A DNA stretch of 57,291 nt from Chara braunii. Lineage: Eukaryota; Streptophyta; Charophyceae; Charales; Characeae. The notes under the pieces were generated by a model. It was not told the origin of the DNA, did not search any database, and saw only the letters and a program-made list of their open reading frames with translations. How positions within the stretch are numbered: the stretch's first letter is position 1; the number at the start of each line of letters is the position of its first letter. The translations under genes and the position numbers were made by a program. The DNA lies in contig BFEA01000056.1 of the NCBI GenBank assembly GCA_003427395.1, positions 688,388 to 745,678 on the forward strand. Direction: 5' to 3'. Positions 1-10,327 of this stretch are shown one piece after another.

Positions 1-255
1 AGAACCGCCATGATTGAGGGTTTAGCTATCGGGCTGCTCCATCTATTGGTGGGGAGCGGCACCTGCTGGAAACTGGGTCCAGCGTCCCATTGATACATCT
101 CATAGCACAGAAATATCGTTTGTTGTTTCCTGCAGTTGTGAGCCTTTTCTATCTTAGTCTTCGGGTGTCCGCCCGTGGAGCTGCCAATGATTCCCTTCCC
201 TTATCAGAGCACCCCGTATTTGTTAGCCCAGCCCTGGTCAGCAGCCCTCCATTAG
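1..255 (-). repeat. dispersed short retroposon, copy 1 (truncated by window start)
   Basis: Positions 1-95 are, in reverse complement, a close match to 12843-12965 and 11128-11250. The shared core contains CCACCAATAGATGGAGC preceded by a GGTGCCGCTCC motif. Similarity to copy 2 (521-795) continues to about 255 through a segment with GGAGCTGC and a CAGCCCT motif near the far end, so the element is longer than the core. No protein is encoded. The plus-strand copies end in A-rich tails, which suggests a SINE-like retroposon; no tRNA-type A and B boxes were found. Confidence 0.65.
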
Positions 256-520
256 AATGCCTTACCTATCATGTCCCTAGAGCCCTTAAACCCTAAAACC
301 CTGTACCCACCCCAGGCTCATACCGTCGACCTTCATGATCCTTAAAACCATGAAGGCAAGTGACTCAGGCTACACCCCCAATCGGGCTCAGAGTTTCACC
401 TCCCTTGAACAACCCCTACATAAGGCTCCCAACCCAGCGGAGGTGGGAGAACCGAGGGGGGAGCAGGACCAGGTGAGGAGCAGATGAGGTGAGGAGCAGG
501 TCTCAACACGCCTGCGTAGG

Positions 521-795
521 CCTTCCGTCTCAGCGGTGGTGAGAGAACCGCGAGGATGGAGGGGCTTAGCTATTTGGCTGCTCTTTTCTTTGGAGGGGAT
601 TGGCACCCGTTGGGGACCGGTCCCAACGTGTCTTTTACACATTTTAGCAACACAGGAAATGTTGTTTTCCCCTGGCTGTGATCAAATTGTCATTTGAAAT
701 CCGAGAGTCCTGCCCCCTCGGAGCTGCAAGTGTCACCCATGTCGCCACGGAGCAAGTTTATTGTTGGTCAGCCCTACTCTGCAGCTTCCCTATTT
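521..795 (-). repeat. dispersed short retroposon, copy 2 (diverged)
   Basis: This resembles 1-255 in the same order: a GGTGGTGAGAGAACCG start, the GCTGCTC segment, a region with GGAGCTGC, and a CAGCCCT stretch. It is far more diverged from the 12.8 kb copy than copy 1 is. With copy 1 it forms a direct duplication at about 520 bp spacing, either two independent insertions in one orientation or one segmental duplication. Confidence 0.5.
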
Positions 796-1600
796 ATTGT
801 CACTGTGTCATCGAGCACTGTAAGCGTAATTCAAAAATCCATTATTAGACCCCATCATTAAACTCCTACTTAACCCACAATCAAGTAAACAGAGAACAAA
901 GAACAACACCTACAGTCAATGAACAACGTGCACTGACTATATACAGGGTGAGGGGAAACAGATCCTTAACAAAGAAAATATGAAAAACTACCAAGGGGGA
1001 GACAGTTCCTTAAACCCTACTTGAACCCCAGTCAAGTAGATAGAGAACAGCACCTAACTGTCCATGAGCAGCGGCTACGTACAAGGTGAGGGGAGACAGC
1101 TCCCGGAAAAGGAAACATCACAACATAAGACCGGGGGAGACAGTTCCCAGGAAAGAATAAGAAGGATAAAGGAGCAGCATGTAGTCACAGTATACAAGGT
1201 CAGTGGAAGAGATTCCTGTGTGAAAACCCAGAACTCCAAACCCTGAGTGGGAGGGATTCCTATAGAAATCAGCCCTCCCCCATGCAAGCATACGACCATC
1301 TCGCCTCCCCTTTGAGACTCCAGTCCGAACATTGTCGTCGTGTTCCCCCTTCAGTGGGAGGTAGCCCCCTGATCGCCGAACCAACACAGTCCCCCACATG
1401 CCTTAGATTTCATTCGACCCGTGTCCATCTTCGAGTCCGGTCCTCCAAGTCGCCCGCAGATGTAGCCACACCAGTGTGACAGCACGAGAACCTGGTTGCA
1501 GGGAGGGAGATGAGGAGAGGGGGCAGGGCGATGAGGGAAGAAGGGTGGGCGGACGTTTTTTTTTTGGGGGGGGAGGGACGGAGGCGCACATGCGGGCTCA
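796..1600. other. unassigned DNA, possible LINE 3' untranslated region
   Basis: No protein family is recognisable here. The stretch lies immediately downstream, on the minus strand, of the last LINE reading frame, so it may hold the LINE 3' untranslated sequence. I could not locate a convincing poly(A) end; the only T-run on the plus strand (about 1556-1565) is followed by a G-run. Short open frames on both strands look like chance. Confidence 0.4.
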
Positions 1601-2152
1601 TCAGGGGGGGGGGACTGAGGTGTGAATGCGGGTGCATCCGGGGAGGAGGACAAAAGAGGGGGGGTTTGCTGCGAAGGGGATTTCGAAGTGGGTGTAAGGC
1701 TTAAGGGGCCATTTGTGCTCCTCAATCCGCCAGTTCTTCCATTGGAGCTGGGAATCTTGGAGGTCCGCCATGGCTCTCCTCTGGCCAAGCCAAGTTTCGG
1801 TAAACCCAGTCGTCAGTTCCAGCTCTTTGTTATGCTTTCGTGCCGGTGAGAGGATGGGGTCGCCTTTTATTTTCAAAATTTGGGCCTTGGTCTGATCCCA
1901 TGCAGCTCTCACCCTTCCGGTGAGATACTGTGACATGTGCTCTTTTGCGTGAGGGGCGGTGAAGGTGTGCTGCTTTCTCTCAAACGAGCAGCGCATTCTC
2001 CAGGCGAGCATTAAGAGTTCGATCCGCGTCATGTGGAACAGATTCTGGTCGTACGGGGGCCAGTCTGGCGGGGGGGGGGGTCGAGTTCCCAAGGAGGAGA
2101 AGTTTCGGGTCCCATGGGAGTTGAGAGCCGGTAAGAACGGTCCAGGCCGCAT
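1601..2152 (-). pseudogene. LINE ORF2: terminal fragment
   Basis: This 183-residue minus-strand frame picks up after the frameshift near 2.1 kb. A TRIELLMLAWRMRCSFERKQ stretch is matched in the plus-strand fragment at 9.48 kb (TRLKVLMVAWQARWSSERIQ), so this is genuine protein sequence of the family. The remainder is charged and tryptophan-containing. The frame ends in a run of prolines caused by the G-runs near 1.6 kb, so the true C-terminus is uncertain. Confidence 0.6.
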
Positions 2153-3092
2153 CCCACCACCTCCAAATTTGGGTCACCATAGGGCAACCCAGCAGGCAAT
2201 GTTCCAACGTGGCTCGGGAGGGTTGTGAGAACCAGTCGCAGTAACTGCAGATGGGTGAGAGGAGACCTTTCTGTTCCAGATCAGTCCGCGAGACAAGCCA
2301 ATCCGGGGTGGGCAGACAACGGTACATAATATGCCATTGGTGGGCCCGGTGGGATGTCGGCATGATGTGTGAATATCGGCCCCATCTAAAGTCCGCCAGA
2401 TCGTTTGGCTGGAGGATGGAGTCTGTCCCCCACCTCTTCTGCACAGTCTTCACTGTGGATTGCGACTTATGTATCACCCGGTATCCCCGTTTAACCGAGT
2501 AATCGCATATTTTTAGCGTCGGGGCAGCACCGTTGTGAGGCCATTGCCATTCTGCGGGGTCGAAGGGAAGGGCTGAGATAGGGAAAGAGGGTCGGAACAC
2601 AAAAGAGGAGAGGTCCGACCCTATCACCCGCACCCTGACCAGGCCCGCCCAGTTGTGGACAGTGTCCCGTTCCCGGTTTCTTTGCAGCTTGGAGCATGAG
2701 GCCCCCGGGGAGGTTATGTCATATGCTTCCAGGCGGGCCGTTAGAGCGGTCACATCTGTCACCTTGCTGACCAGGCACGGAGGGCCAGTTTGGGGCCAGC
2801 GAACAACCCAATCCCCTTTTTCAATGGTGGGCCCTTTTTTCAGGGGCGGGATCCATGCAAGGGGTATCGCTTCCCGGAGCTGTTCCAGCTTTTGCTCCTT
2901 GTGTCTGACATACCACAGTTGGTCTTTCATTTGATCAGGTGTCTTCCATGTTCCCCGATGGAGGTCCCAAATGTCCCCCACTGCAAAAATCCCTTTGGCG
3001 ACCCATTGTTTCCACTGCGAGCGCTTGAATAGGTGGAAAGATTTTCCTTGGTCATCTCGTACGTGGGGGTTGCCAAACAGCAGCTGTCTCAC
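1980..3092 (-). pseudogene. LINE ORF2: C-terminal region with zinc-finger-like CCHC segment
   Basis: A 370-residue frame. Residues around 260-320 carry the zinc-binding-like segment found at the C-terminus of plant L1 RT proteins (zf-RVT type): a PICSYCDWF pair of cysteines, then RATLEHCLLGC giving the His and two further cysteines, followed by IWRWWDAAW. This segment helps template or target RNA/DNA binding in related elements. A frame overlap at 2152-1980 shows a further frameshift into the last piece. The same segment is recognisable in the opposite-strand fragment at 9.29 kb. Confidence 0.7.
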
Positions 3093-3096
3093 AATC

Positions 3097-3735
3097 TCAT
3101 GCCAACGCAGGGGGGGGGGGAAGATGTCGAGGGTCCATTTCTCTCCAAAGTTTGACCATACTGGACCACAGCGGGTCGTTGGTTACATCCCTTCTCGTTT
3201 GGGCCTGTTCGGGGGGCAAAGTTGTCGGCTGATTTGGGCCAGGGATCGGCCATGCTGGGTTGGTCAACCATTGCAGCGGGTGGACTTTCCTTTCCACAGG
3301 CGAGGCGGGAGCAAGGCTGGCAATCTGGATGTGGGCGTATGGAGCCCACAGGACGTCGTTCCCCATCAACAGGCGAGTGAGGATTTTGAAAGACAGCGCT
3401 TTCAATTGATCCTGCGGTTCTAAGATTGCTAGACCCCCCTTCGAGCGTAGTTGTGCTATAGAGTCCCACGCCACTCTGGACAGAAACGTGGGATCCTCCT
3501 GATCATTTTTCCGCACAAAGGCTGTTGCTGCCCTCCTGAGCCTGTGAAGCTGTTTGGGCGGGATCGGCCAACATGCCGCCTTGTACCACATAGCGGAGAA
3601 GATTGTGGTGTTGAGGTCCAGCGCCCTACCCACTATTGAGGTGTGCAGACCTCTCCACCTGGCCATTCTTCTGAGTGCCTCCTCCACCAAGGAAACTCCA
3701 TGATCAGGCGGGGGCCCCAGTGCCGTAAGACGCAC
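3097..3735 (-). pseudogene. LINE ORF2: region C-terminal to the RT
   Basis: This frame continues after the RT domain. The intervening stretch (3835-3736) also translates sensibly, to a segment ending in RILGVRLTALG, the usual post-palm strand of L1-type RTs. The conserved part reads LHRLRRAATAFV, then a helical segment with AWDSIAQLRSKGGLAI. This matches the known plant L1 region between RT and the CCHC end; its molecular role is not defined here. The plus-strand LINE at 46.9 kb preserves an alignable RLRREVTTYF, supporting the assignment. Confidence 0.65.
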
Positions 3736-3834
3736 TCCCAGTATCCGTATGGCCTCCTGCCTCGGTTTCCATGCAATAGCCGGATCTGGGCGGGGTGCAA
3801 GTTCTCGGGGATGGAGCCACCACCCCTCAGTTTT

Positions 3835-4959
3835 TTAACCCCAGTTCACCACCATGTCAGATGCCATTGAGAATGTTTGTATGGTGGTAACAAGAGTCTG
3901 TAGAGAAGAATGGTTGGCCTTGATCAGCACTGTGAGGTCATCGGCAAAGAGAGATGTGATAGGGATGCGAGCGTGTGGGATTTCAGGTACATCAATCTTT
4001 TCTATATTCGGGTTAGCTCTGATGGCGGCGGCGAGGGCCTCCATCACAATAACAAAAAGTAGTGGTGCGATGGGGTCGCCTTGTCTGACCGATCGCTGGA
4101 GCGGGAACGGGTTAGAGAGATGCCCGTTCACCATGATGTTTGTTGTGGCCGTTCTGTGAAGGGTGTCCACCCATTTCCTAAAGGTCGGGCCGAAGTTCAT
4201 CTTTTGCATGCACAAGTCCAGGAAGACCCAATCGACATGGTCATAGGCTTTTTCGAAGTCAATGAAGAGGACCGTCGCCTCCTTCTTTCTCTGCCTTGCA
4301 TACTTGATTGTCTCATTCACGAGAAGGATATTATCTTGTATAATTCTTTCCGGTATAAATCCGGATTGGTCCGGGTGAATGAGGTGTGTCATGTGCGGGA
4401 GCATGCGATTGGTCAGCGCCTTCGCCACCATCTTGTACGGGATCGGCAGAAGGGTAATGGGTCTGTAGTTCCTGACCTCGTTCTTTGCGCCCTTCTTATA
4501 GAGGAGGGTGGTAACCCCTTGATTAAGGAGACCCCCAAACGTGCCATCAGTCTGGACAGCGTTTATGTAATCCAACAGGTCTGTTTGGAACGTGTCCCAA
4601 AAGGCCAGCCAAAATTCTTTGGGGAACGAGTCCAAACCCGATGTTTTTTCGTCGTCCATTTGCTGAAGGGCGGTGTAGATCTCGGCCCGGGTGAGCGGCT
4701 GTTCAAGTGCAGCCCGGTGTTCCGGCGATAGGACAAATTCGAGGCTATGCACGAGTTGTTGTCTTGCGTTGACAACCCCGTCCGCTGGCCTGTGGGGTAT
4801 CTTGGAGGTGAACAACTCTTGGTAGTATTTTGCTGCATAATCTGTCACCAAGTACGGGTTAGTGGCTTCCGGGCTGCCATCACACAGCGGGTGTTTAAGC
4901 GAAACCACGGCGGCTTGTCTCGCTCTCACTTTGGCTTTTTGAAAGAAAGTTTTTGCCAT
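3835..4959 (-). CDS. LINE ORF2: reverse transcriptase domain
   Basis: A 374-residue frame covers almost the whole RT fingers and palm. Visible motifs in order are KTSGLDSFPKEFW (motif 0/1 of L1-type RT), LLYKKGAKNEVRNYRPITLL, the motif A strand FIDFEKAYDHVDW with its catalytic Asp, the motif B strand SVRQGDPIAPLLFVI, and the catalytic FADDLTVL (the FADD box typical of LINEs). All three metal-binding Asp residues are intact. The frame terminates at a stop just after NWG, and the thumb continues in a new frame below 3.8 kb. It copies LINE RNA into DNA at the nicked target. This is the best-preserved gene of the element. Confidence 0.9.
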   Translation of the reverse strand: MAKTFFQKAKVRARQAAVVSLKHPLCDGSPEATNPYLVTDYAAKYYQELFTSKIPHRPADGVVNARQQLVHSLEFVLSPEHRAALEQPLTRAEIYTALQQMDDEKTSGLDSFPKEFWLAFWDTFQTDLLDYINAVQTDGTFGGLLNQGVTTLLYKKGAKNEVRNYRPITLLPIPYKMVAKALTNRMLPHMTHLIHPDQSGFIPERIIQDNILLVNETIKYARQRKKEATVLFIDFEKAYDHVDWVFLDLCMQKMNFGPTFRKWVDTLHRTATTNIMVNGHLSNPFPLQRSVRQGDPIAPLLFVIVMEALAAAIRANPNIEKIDVPEIPHARIPITSLFADDLTVLIKANHSSLQTLVTTIQTFSMASDMVVNWG

Positions 4960-5028
4960 AGTCCCGTCCGTGTGAGCGCGATTGATTTTATATTGGATCC
5001 TCCAGGCCTCCGCTTGGGCTTCAAGATG

Positions 5029-5730
5029 TTATTGCAGGCGATCCTTTGCTTGCTGCAAGTTACTATAAACTGCATCGTCCAATGGGTCAGTGGAAAGCTT
5101 CTCGTCCCATTTTTCCAACGTACTAAGAAGGTCTTCGACGATCGCTTTCCGTTCTCTCGCCCGTTTTATCGAAAAAAAATTCACGATTTCTCTCAATTGG
5201 GCCACTCCACGGTTGAACCATTCCTCCATCGAAGTCGCTTCCTGTTTCTTGGACTGCCAATATTCCCAGTAGTCTTTCACACATTGTTGAAAAGTGTGCA
5301 GTTTGATTAGTGATGTATTGAGCTTGAAGAAACTGGGCCCCCTGTCAAACGGGGGGCGCAGGACAAGGGCGATGCCAGTCATCTTATGGTCAAAGGACCG
5401 TGAGGGGCTGAAGGGCAGAATGACAGCCTCTATCAGCGGGCCCGCCAACTCTTTAGACAGGAGTATGAGATCAATTCTTAAATTCGAGAGGTCGTCACCT
5501 CCCCGGGCTCTGACACATGTGAACGCTTGTCTGGCGGGATGAATGGTTCTATATGAATCCACCAACTGAAGCTCGGCCATTAGCTGATTGAACATCAAAA
5601 TGTCAAGGCCCTGGTGGGGCAGCGACTGGGTAGGCCCATCCGGTTGGGTTTGACTTCTCCTGTCCATCACGGGATCCGGTGCAAGATTAAAATCTCCCGC
5701 CAGGATCAGAGGGGAGTCTGTAGGAAGCAC
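5029..5730 (-). pseudogene. LINE ORF2: C-terminal half of AP-like endonuclease and linker
   Basis: A 233-residue frame begins at the strand with LILAGDFNLAPD, the conserved Asp-Phe-Asn of APE-type nucleases. LRIDLILLS (conserved Asp) follows, then SFDHKMTGI, the SDH-type catalytic His motif. The last 100 residues are a charged helical linker (EEWFNRGVAQLREIVNFFSI) leading to the RT domain. The same linker can be aligned in the plus-strand copy near 45.2 kb, which confirms kinship. Together with 6419-5811 this gives a complete set of endonuclease motifs, split by one stop and one frameshift. Confidence 0.8.
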
Positions 5731-5810
5731 ACGAAGAAGCTGTAGAAAAAAGCTCTTTCAGGTGGCGTGTTGGGGGCGTACACTGTTGCGAGACATATCT
5801 CTTCATCCTC

Positions 5811-6419
5811 TCAGCGGGCCTTTATAAGTAACCATCTACAATGGTCCTCGTCTCGCAAAACTTCGAAAGGTATGAGTTTCGATGTGGGCGGGAACCAAAT
5901 CGCCACTCCTGCAGAATGGTAGTGTTTGGAGTGAGCGTGGTAGGCTTGGTACGGCCAAATCTGTTGCGCCTTATGGATGTGTGCCAGACTGTCCAACAAA
6001 TGCGTTTCTTGCACGCACACCGCATCGGGCCAGTAGGTGGGGTCGTTTGACCGGATCATATCCCATATTGCTTGTATTTTTGGTTGTGTAGAGGCCGCCA
6101 GTCCATTGACGTTGATCGATCGCACATCCAGGTCGGCTTTTTTAAGCACTTTTTCCCACTGTGGCACTTTCCTCATGGGAGGTAGAGGTATAGGGGGCGG
6201 GGGCTGCGGCACCGGGTGGAGCACACGGGGCGGTGGATGTGGGGGGGAGGGCGAGGGAGGGAAATCCGGACCCGGGGGGACTGGAGGGGGATCGGGTCCA
6301 GCAGCGGGGCAAGGCGGGGCAGAGTGTGCCATCAAACCTGGGACGTTTTGAAGAGGATTCATAGGATGCGCAAAACGATCAGAGCGGGTCCGGAAATTGT
6401 CAACTTGTGGTTCATTCAT
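5811..6419 (-). pseudogene. LINE ORF2: proline-rich leader and N-terminal half of AP-like endonuclease
   Basis: The first 85 residues are proline-rich. The endonuclease fold then starts with the strand carrying SINVNGLA (conserved Asn) and continues to VCVQETHLL, which holds the catalytic Glu of the EEP/APE superfamily. The enzyme would nick target DNA for target-primed reverse transcription. The frame stops at 5811 after LLIKAR with a TGA. In the same frame beyond that stop a TVYAPNTPPERAFF segment is readable, matching the conserved Tyr/Pro-Asn strand of these nucleases. One nonsense change plus a frameshift near 5735 therefore separate this half from the next. Confidence 0.8.
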
Positions 6420-7306
6420 GGGGCTGTGTCACGGGACAGAGTGACGTAAGCAGCCCTTGGGAGAGGACGAGCCCCAGAATGTGTCTCATGTGGTATGAGA
6501 CCCACACCTGACTAGTCCGGAGTCTTGTAACCGACAGTCGCCAGAGCTGTTCTTCGGTGAACCACTCCGTTGTTGACTGAATGGCCCGGTATTTGTTCGC
6601 CTGTTCTTCGGCGAGGGTCAGCAGCACGGTGTGAATTTGAGGTGGGAAGAGGAGACCTCGGGGGGTCGACAGGCATGAGAACAATTCGTCCTCTGGCATT
6701 GCCCAGGTTATGTGCAGCAGGTCTGCAATCTGTGCAAGATCTGGTTTGCCTTTCCATCCCATCATTGCCACCCGGTGGGAAGTTTATGGTATTGAGGTTC
6801 TGCTTTGAGAAGGCTGATGGCCAGTTGGCTGCCGGCGGTGCTTGTCATTGTCATCAACAGCAGGACATTCTCCTTGAGGTTAGACAGATTCCACTGTTCT
6901 TGCCTCCCCAACCAATCCCTCATCCTTCCTCTTGTCGACATTTTGGGGGGTGTTTGTCGTTGTGTGCTCTGGCCCCCCGGATCAGACCACACTTCGTCTT
7001 TCCGGTGTTCGCCCCCACTGCTTTCATCTTCCGAAGAGGAAAGGAGGTCGATCGGTTGGGATCTGTTTTGGATCGGTCAGTGGTTGCGTGGATCATCACT
7101 ATCTTGCAGCTCGCTTTGTAAAGAAGGGAAAAATTCCAATTTGGCGAGGAGGTGTTTCGGGGGACGATGGAGGTCGTGAGCCTCGTAGTCCAGTTTGAAG
7201 ACGGTGCGTGCATTGTGCGGGGATTGGTGGGCCTGGGTATGTTGCACAGTTGAGTGGCCAGTTGGCGGTATCTTGAAGAGGCTGCTTTGGATGACCTTGT
7301 CGACAA
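6412..7306 (-). pseudogene. broken LINE segment between ORF1 and the endonuclease
   Basis: Three overlapping minus-strand frames (7306-6920, 6992-6762, 6771-6412) relay across this interval, as expected for one coding region with frameshifts. The last frame (119 residues) has an ordered look, with a LLHITWAMPEDELF segment and an amphipathic stretch around FPPQIHTVLLTLAEEQANKY. It runs into the proline-rich leader of the endonuclease frame. I recognise no domain. It could be the ORF1 C-terminus or the ORF2 leader. Confidence 0.35.
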
Positions 7307-7334
7307 CTCCTTTTGCGAGGATGGTCAGGTATGA

Positions 7335-8450
7335 CTAATCAATGTCTGCACAGGACTGAAAAGCATCGACCGTTTCCAACATCGGGGGGCACATTGCAAC
7401 CATATCTGCCACGACCTCACAATAGAGGGGAGGCAGGGATTCGGCGACCTGCACATCAGCGCTTTTCAGGTACTCGTGCAGCGCCCAGTCAGCGATCGCT
7501 TTGAGCCTTTTTTGAACAGTTTTTTTTTGCGACCAATTTTTTTGCTGTTGGCAATCCCGTAGGGGGTGAGGTCGAGGTTCCAGTTCCATGTGTTGGGGTG
7601 ATGTGTGGTCAACAGGAGCTTCCTGCTGCAGTCCCTGTGGGGCGGGCAACGGTCCAGGCAAGGGCTCCTCGGCTATGTCCATCGGAGCTGGCGGTTGATG
7701 GAGCGTTTCCAAACATGGCTGTGGGAGCCCATCATTTTGGTGTCGGGCCCCCTGCTGTGGCGCACTCTGTTGTGCCTGATGAGGGAGCATCCAGGCACAG
7801 CTGTTTCTCACCTGAGCCTGCAACATCGTGAATCCCGGAAGGTAGAGCTGTTGGGCAATCGACGTAGTCTCAGCTATCACACAGCCTTGCGGGGATATTC
7901 CAAGCGTCTGTTGGAGTTGCACCGCCCAGTTGAGGACGGGACCCTGGGCCCCTATTACAGCAGGGGCTGATGGGGGTGCTGACTGCTGAGCAGCCGTGGC
8001 TAACAGGGGATCCATTTCGTTGTCGGCTGGGGGGAGGTGTTCAACATGCATTTGCTGTGCGAGGTGGCCTGTATCGTCAGGGATGTGGGCCATTTGCTCG
8101 TCCTGCATTCCGTGTGCGGGTGGAGGGGCCGGCATCTGCATTTCTATTTCTGGACCCAAGATCCTCGGGATCAGCGTCCCGACGTTCCCGGTGTCGCCAT
8201 TTGCAATCGCGGGTTGCACTTCCCCCATACTTACCTCTGTTTCGCAGATCAGCGGTGAAGGGGGGTGGGATTGAAAGCTCACCCCATTCTGCAGCAGTGG
8301 TAATTGTTGTTTATTCTCCAAGAGCTCCGCCGGGCCACTATCTCGGTGAGGATTTGATAAGGCCTGAGATCCTTTTTGATCTGTCTGCCGGCAATGGGAG
8401 TTGAAGATATTTCTTCTCTCCCGTGACATCTGAGATAATCTCTTTGACTT
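7335..8450 (-). pseudogene. LINE ORF1, C-terminal part after a frameshift
   Basis: The open frame formally spans 8693-7335, but its first 80 or so residues overlap the upstream ORF1 frame and are probably a shadow. From about 8450 onward the composition (glutamine-, proline- and alanine-rich) matches ORF1. The C-terminal 60 residues are more ordered and include a basic RDCQQQKNWSQKKTVQKRLK stretch and a leucine-rich tail. The next minus-strand frames (7306-6762) are short and in other phases, so ORF1 is broken again beyond 7335. No family is recognised. Confidence 0.4.
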
Positions 8451-9162
8451 CAGTCTTGGTTGTCGGATCGGACAGTGGGACAGGAGGAGCCGATTGCAAT
8501 TGCAGTTTCGGAGGATGTCGGGGAGATACCGCCGTTCTAGCAGGGAGGGCCGCGACGATGGATCTTCGAGCATCGGTCGCCGGGTGTAAGCACTGTCCGG
8601 GTTGCGGGTTTTCCGGTCCCTGCATAATGGTCTTGATCTTCGTTGCAGCGTTCTCCATTCGGCTGTACTTGGCCATTGCCTTAACAATGCCATTGACTTT
8701 ATCCTTGACCTTCCCCAGTCCGGAGGGTTCCCTGGGTTTACGCCCAGCAGGGGGCGTCAACTGCGGTTGTTGTTGCTGTGGACTGTGGTCAGAATCAGCC
8801 TGGGCTCCTGGTCGGGAGGGCAGGTGCTCCCCTGCGGTTTGGGCGTCGATAGCATCAGGTGGGGCCGGTAACCGCAGTCGCTGTTGCTGTGGACTGTGCT
8901 CAGACCCCTCCCCTGCGCTGTCGATGTTGAAAGCGTCAGCAGGGGGTGGCAACCTCAGTTGCTGTTGCTGTGGGCTGTGTTCAGGCCCAGTCAGGGCACC
9001 AGGACGGGTGGGCGGGTGGTCCCCTGCATTCTTGTCTTTGAGGGCAGCCCCAGCGGCAGTGACCAGTGTGTCAGGGGGGAGCGCTTCGAAGCAGTCTGGC
9101 AACCGAGGCAGTGGTGGCCCCGGATCCGGTGGCGGGAGGCGACGGTCTAGCACAACCATCAT
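8338..9162 (-). CDS. LINE ORF1, N-terminal part, with internal repeats
   Basis: A 274-residue open frame, proline/glutamine-rich and predicted disordered. Residues roughly 55-150 contain three imperfect repeats of about 40 residues, each built round an HSPQQQ motif followed by a leucine/proline stretch (RLPPPAD, RLPAPPD, QLTPPAG). A basic lysine-rich segment (GLGKVKDKVNGIVKAMAKYS) follows, as might suit nucleic-acid binding. It lies at the 5' end of the LINE, where L1 elements carry ORF1, an RNA-binding chaperone or gag-like protein. No CCHC or RRM domain is visible, so the assignment rests on position. The frame ends at 8338 and continues in another frame, implying a frameshift near 8340-8450. 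Confidence 0.55.
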   Translation of the reverse strand: MMVVLDRRLPPPDPGPPLPRLPDCFEALPPDTLVTAAGAALKDKNAGDHPPTRPGALTGPEHSPQQQQLRLPPPADAFNIDSAGEGSEHSPQQQRLRLPAPPDAIDAQTAGEHLPSRPGAQADSDHSPQQQQPQLTPPAGRKPREPSGLGKVKDKVNGIVKAMAKYSRMENAATKIKTIMQGPENPQPGQCLHPATDARRSIVAALPARTAVSPRHPPKLQLQSAPPVPLSDPTTKTEVKEIISDVTGEKKYLQLPLPADRSKRISGLIKSSPR

Positions 9163-9230
9163 TTGCCCCCACCAGGTTCTACCGGAAGACAGTCTCTATT
9201 CTGCACATCTGGTGAGTAGTGCAGTGAAGC

Positions 9231-9570
9231 CTTGTGTCAATGTATCCTATTTCTGGGAGTGTCATTCACCGGTGCCCTCAGACGGCATGGGCCACGCTGG
9301 ACCACTGCCTTTTAGTTTGCACAATGGTGACCCAAACATGGAGATGGTGGCTGGCTGCATGGACCGAACTTACCAGAAAACCTCTACCATAGTCCATGAG
9401 GCTTCTCCCGCCAAGTACACCAGCTGACATCCCGCCTGGCTGGGGACCATATGCGGGACAACTTATTGCTACTACTAGACTAAAGGTCCTGATGGTGGCT
9501 TGGCAAGCCAGGTGGTCATCTGAACGCATACAACACACCTTTGGGTTCATCCAGGCAAGAAACCGCCTCA
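9231..9570 (+). pseudogene. opposite-strand 3' fragment of a related LINE
   Basis: On the plus strand, from about 9231, the translation reads LVSMYPISG, then ATLDHCLLVC at 9291 and TWRWWLAAWTELT. After a stop it continues in the same frame with TRLKVLMVAWQARWSSERIQ. Each piece aligns with the C-terminal segment of LINE copy 1 (LVSRTDLEQ, ATLEHCLLGC, IWRWWDAAWTVLT, TRIELLMLAWRMRCSFERKQ). The loss of about 40 residues relative to copy 1 and the stop show a relic. It lies head-on against the 5' end of copy 1, so copy 1 probably inserted next to or into this older relic. Confidence 0.7.
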
Positions 9571-10244
9571 CTCGAGGGGGTATGCTTGTATAAGCTTCCC
9601 TAAACCACTAGTACCTCCGAGCCTGTTTTTACCGACCCTGAATTTCATTGCGCTCCGAGTTTGCCGAGCCTGGGTCCCACTCCATTTCTTTGTGGTACTC
9701 TCACGGGAAGAACAAAACAAAAAAAATAAGAAGAAAAGTTGCAGCCGTGAAACTCGCAAACCAAGAAAAAAAAAAAAAAAGAGGAGTAGAAGATTAGGTT
9801 TGTCTGCTGTCTCATTTTATGGATTGTTTGTTGGTTGGATTAGTTCTATTGGTCTTTTCCCCCTGGCAGTGTAGGCCTGTCAGTTTGGGGGGTATTGGTT
9901 GGTCGTTTAAAGCAGGGAAGTTGGTCCTGCTTGTTTTGTTATAGCTGACTGGTGAAATTTTGGGCTTGTTTAATTTGTTGGCCTGGCCAAGTGTCGTTGG
10001 GGAAACCCACATTCGTCCTTGGGTATAACTCCAAGGCGTTAACTACCTTTTTTCCGGGTTGTTTGTGAGGGATTGCCGGCCTCATGGATATTTTCATGAT
10101 AATTGGACTCCTCACTTTTCCCAAAAAAAAAAAAAAAAAAAAAAAAAGGAAACAAAGTTCTGGCCGTGGTTGCAGTTGTATACATTCTTGGAAGTGGTAG
10201 TGTGAGCGTGCCCTCAGTGAGCGCATCTCAGCCCAGTGGCCAGG

Positions 10245-10286
10245 TTGTCAGATTCCAGAAAGACACACAAACACACACACACAAAA

Positions 10287-10327
<41 letters not shown>

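Larger units (their letters stand above)
1601..9162 (-). mobile_element. L1-type non-LTR retrotransposon (LINE copy 1), frameshifted
   Basis: Read on the minus strand, the domain order is a proline/glutamine-rich ORF1, an AP-like endonuclease (6.2-5.2 kb), reverse transcriptase (5.0-3.8 kb), the RT C-terminal region, and a CCHC zinc-finger-like segment (about 2.3 kb). This is the classic plant L1 order. No RNase H domain was seen. The coding path switches frame several times and includes internal stops, so the copy is dead or the assembly carries indels. All major endonuclease and RT motifs remain readable, so it is much younger than the plus-strand copy at 45-47 kb. The 5' limit is set by the first open frame and by the abutting opposite-strand LINE fragment at 9.23 kb. 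Confidence 0.85.

Noticed and set aside
4081-4731. 216-residue plus-strand frame
   Set aside because: Exactly antisense to the RT domain of LINE copy 1, where the minus strand holds all RT motifs.
8423-9427. 334-residue plus-strand frame rich in Cys and Gly
   Set aside because: It is antisense to LINE ORF1 over most of its length. The minus-strand frame fits the LINE context, and no family is recognised on the plus strand.
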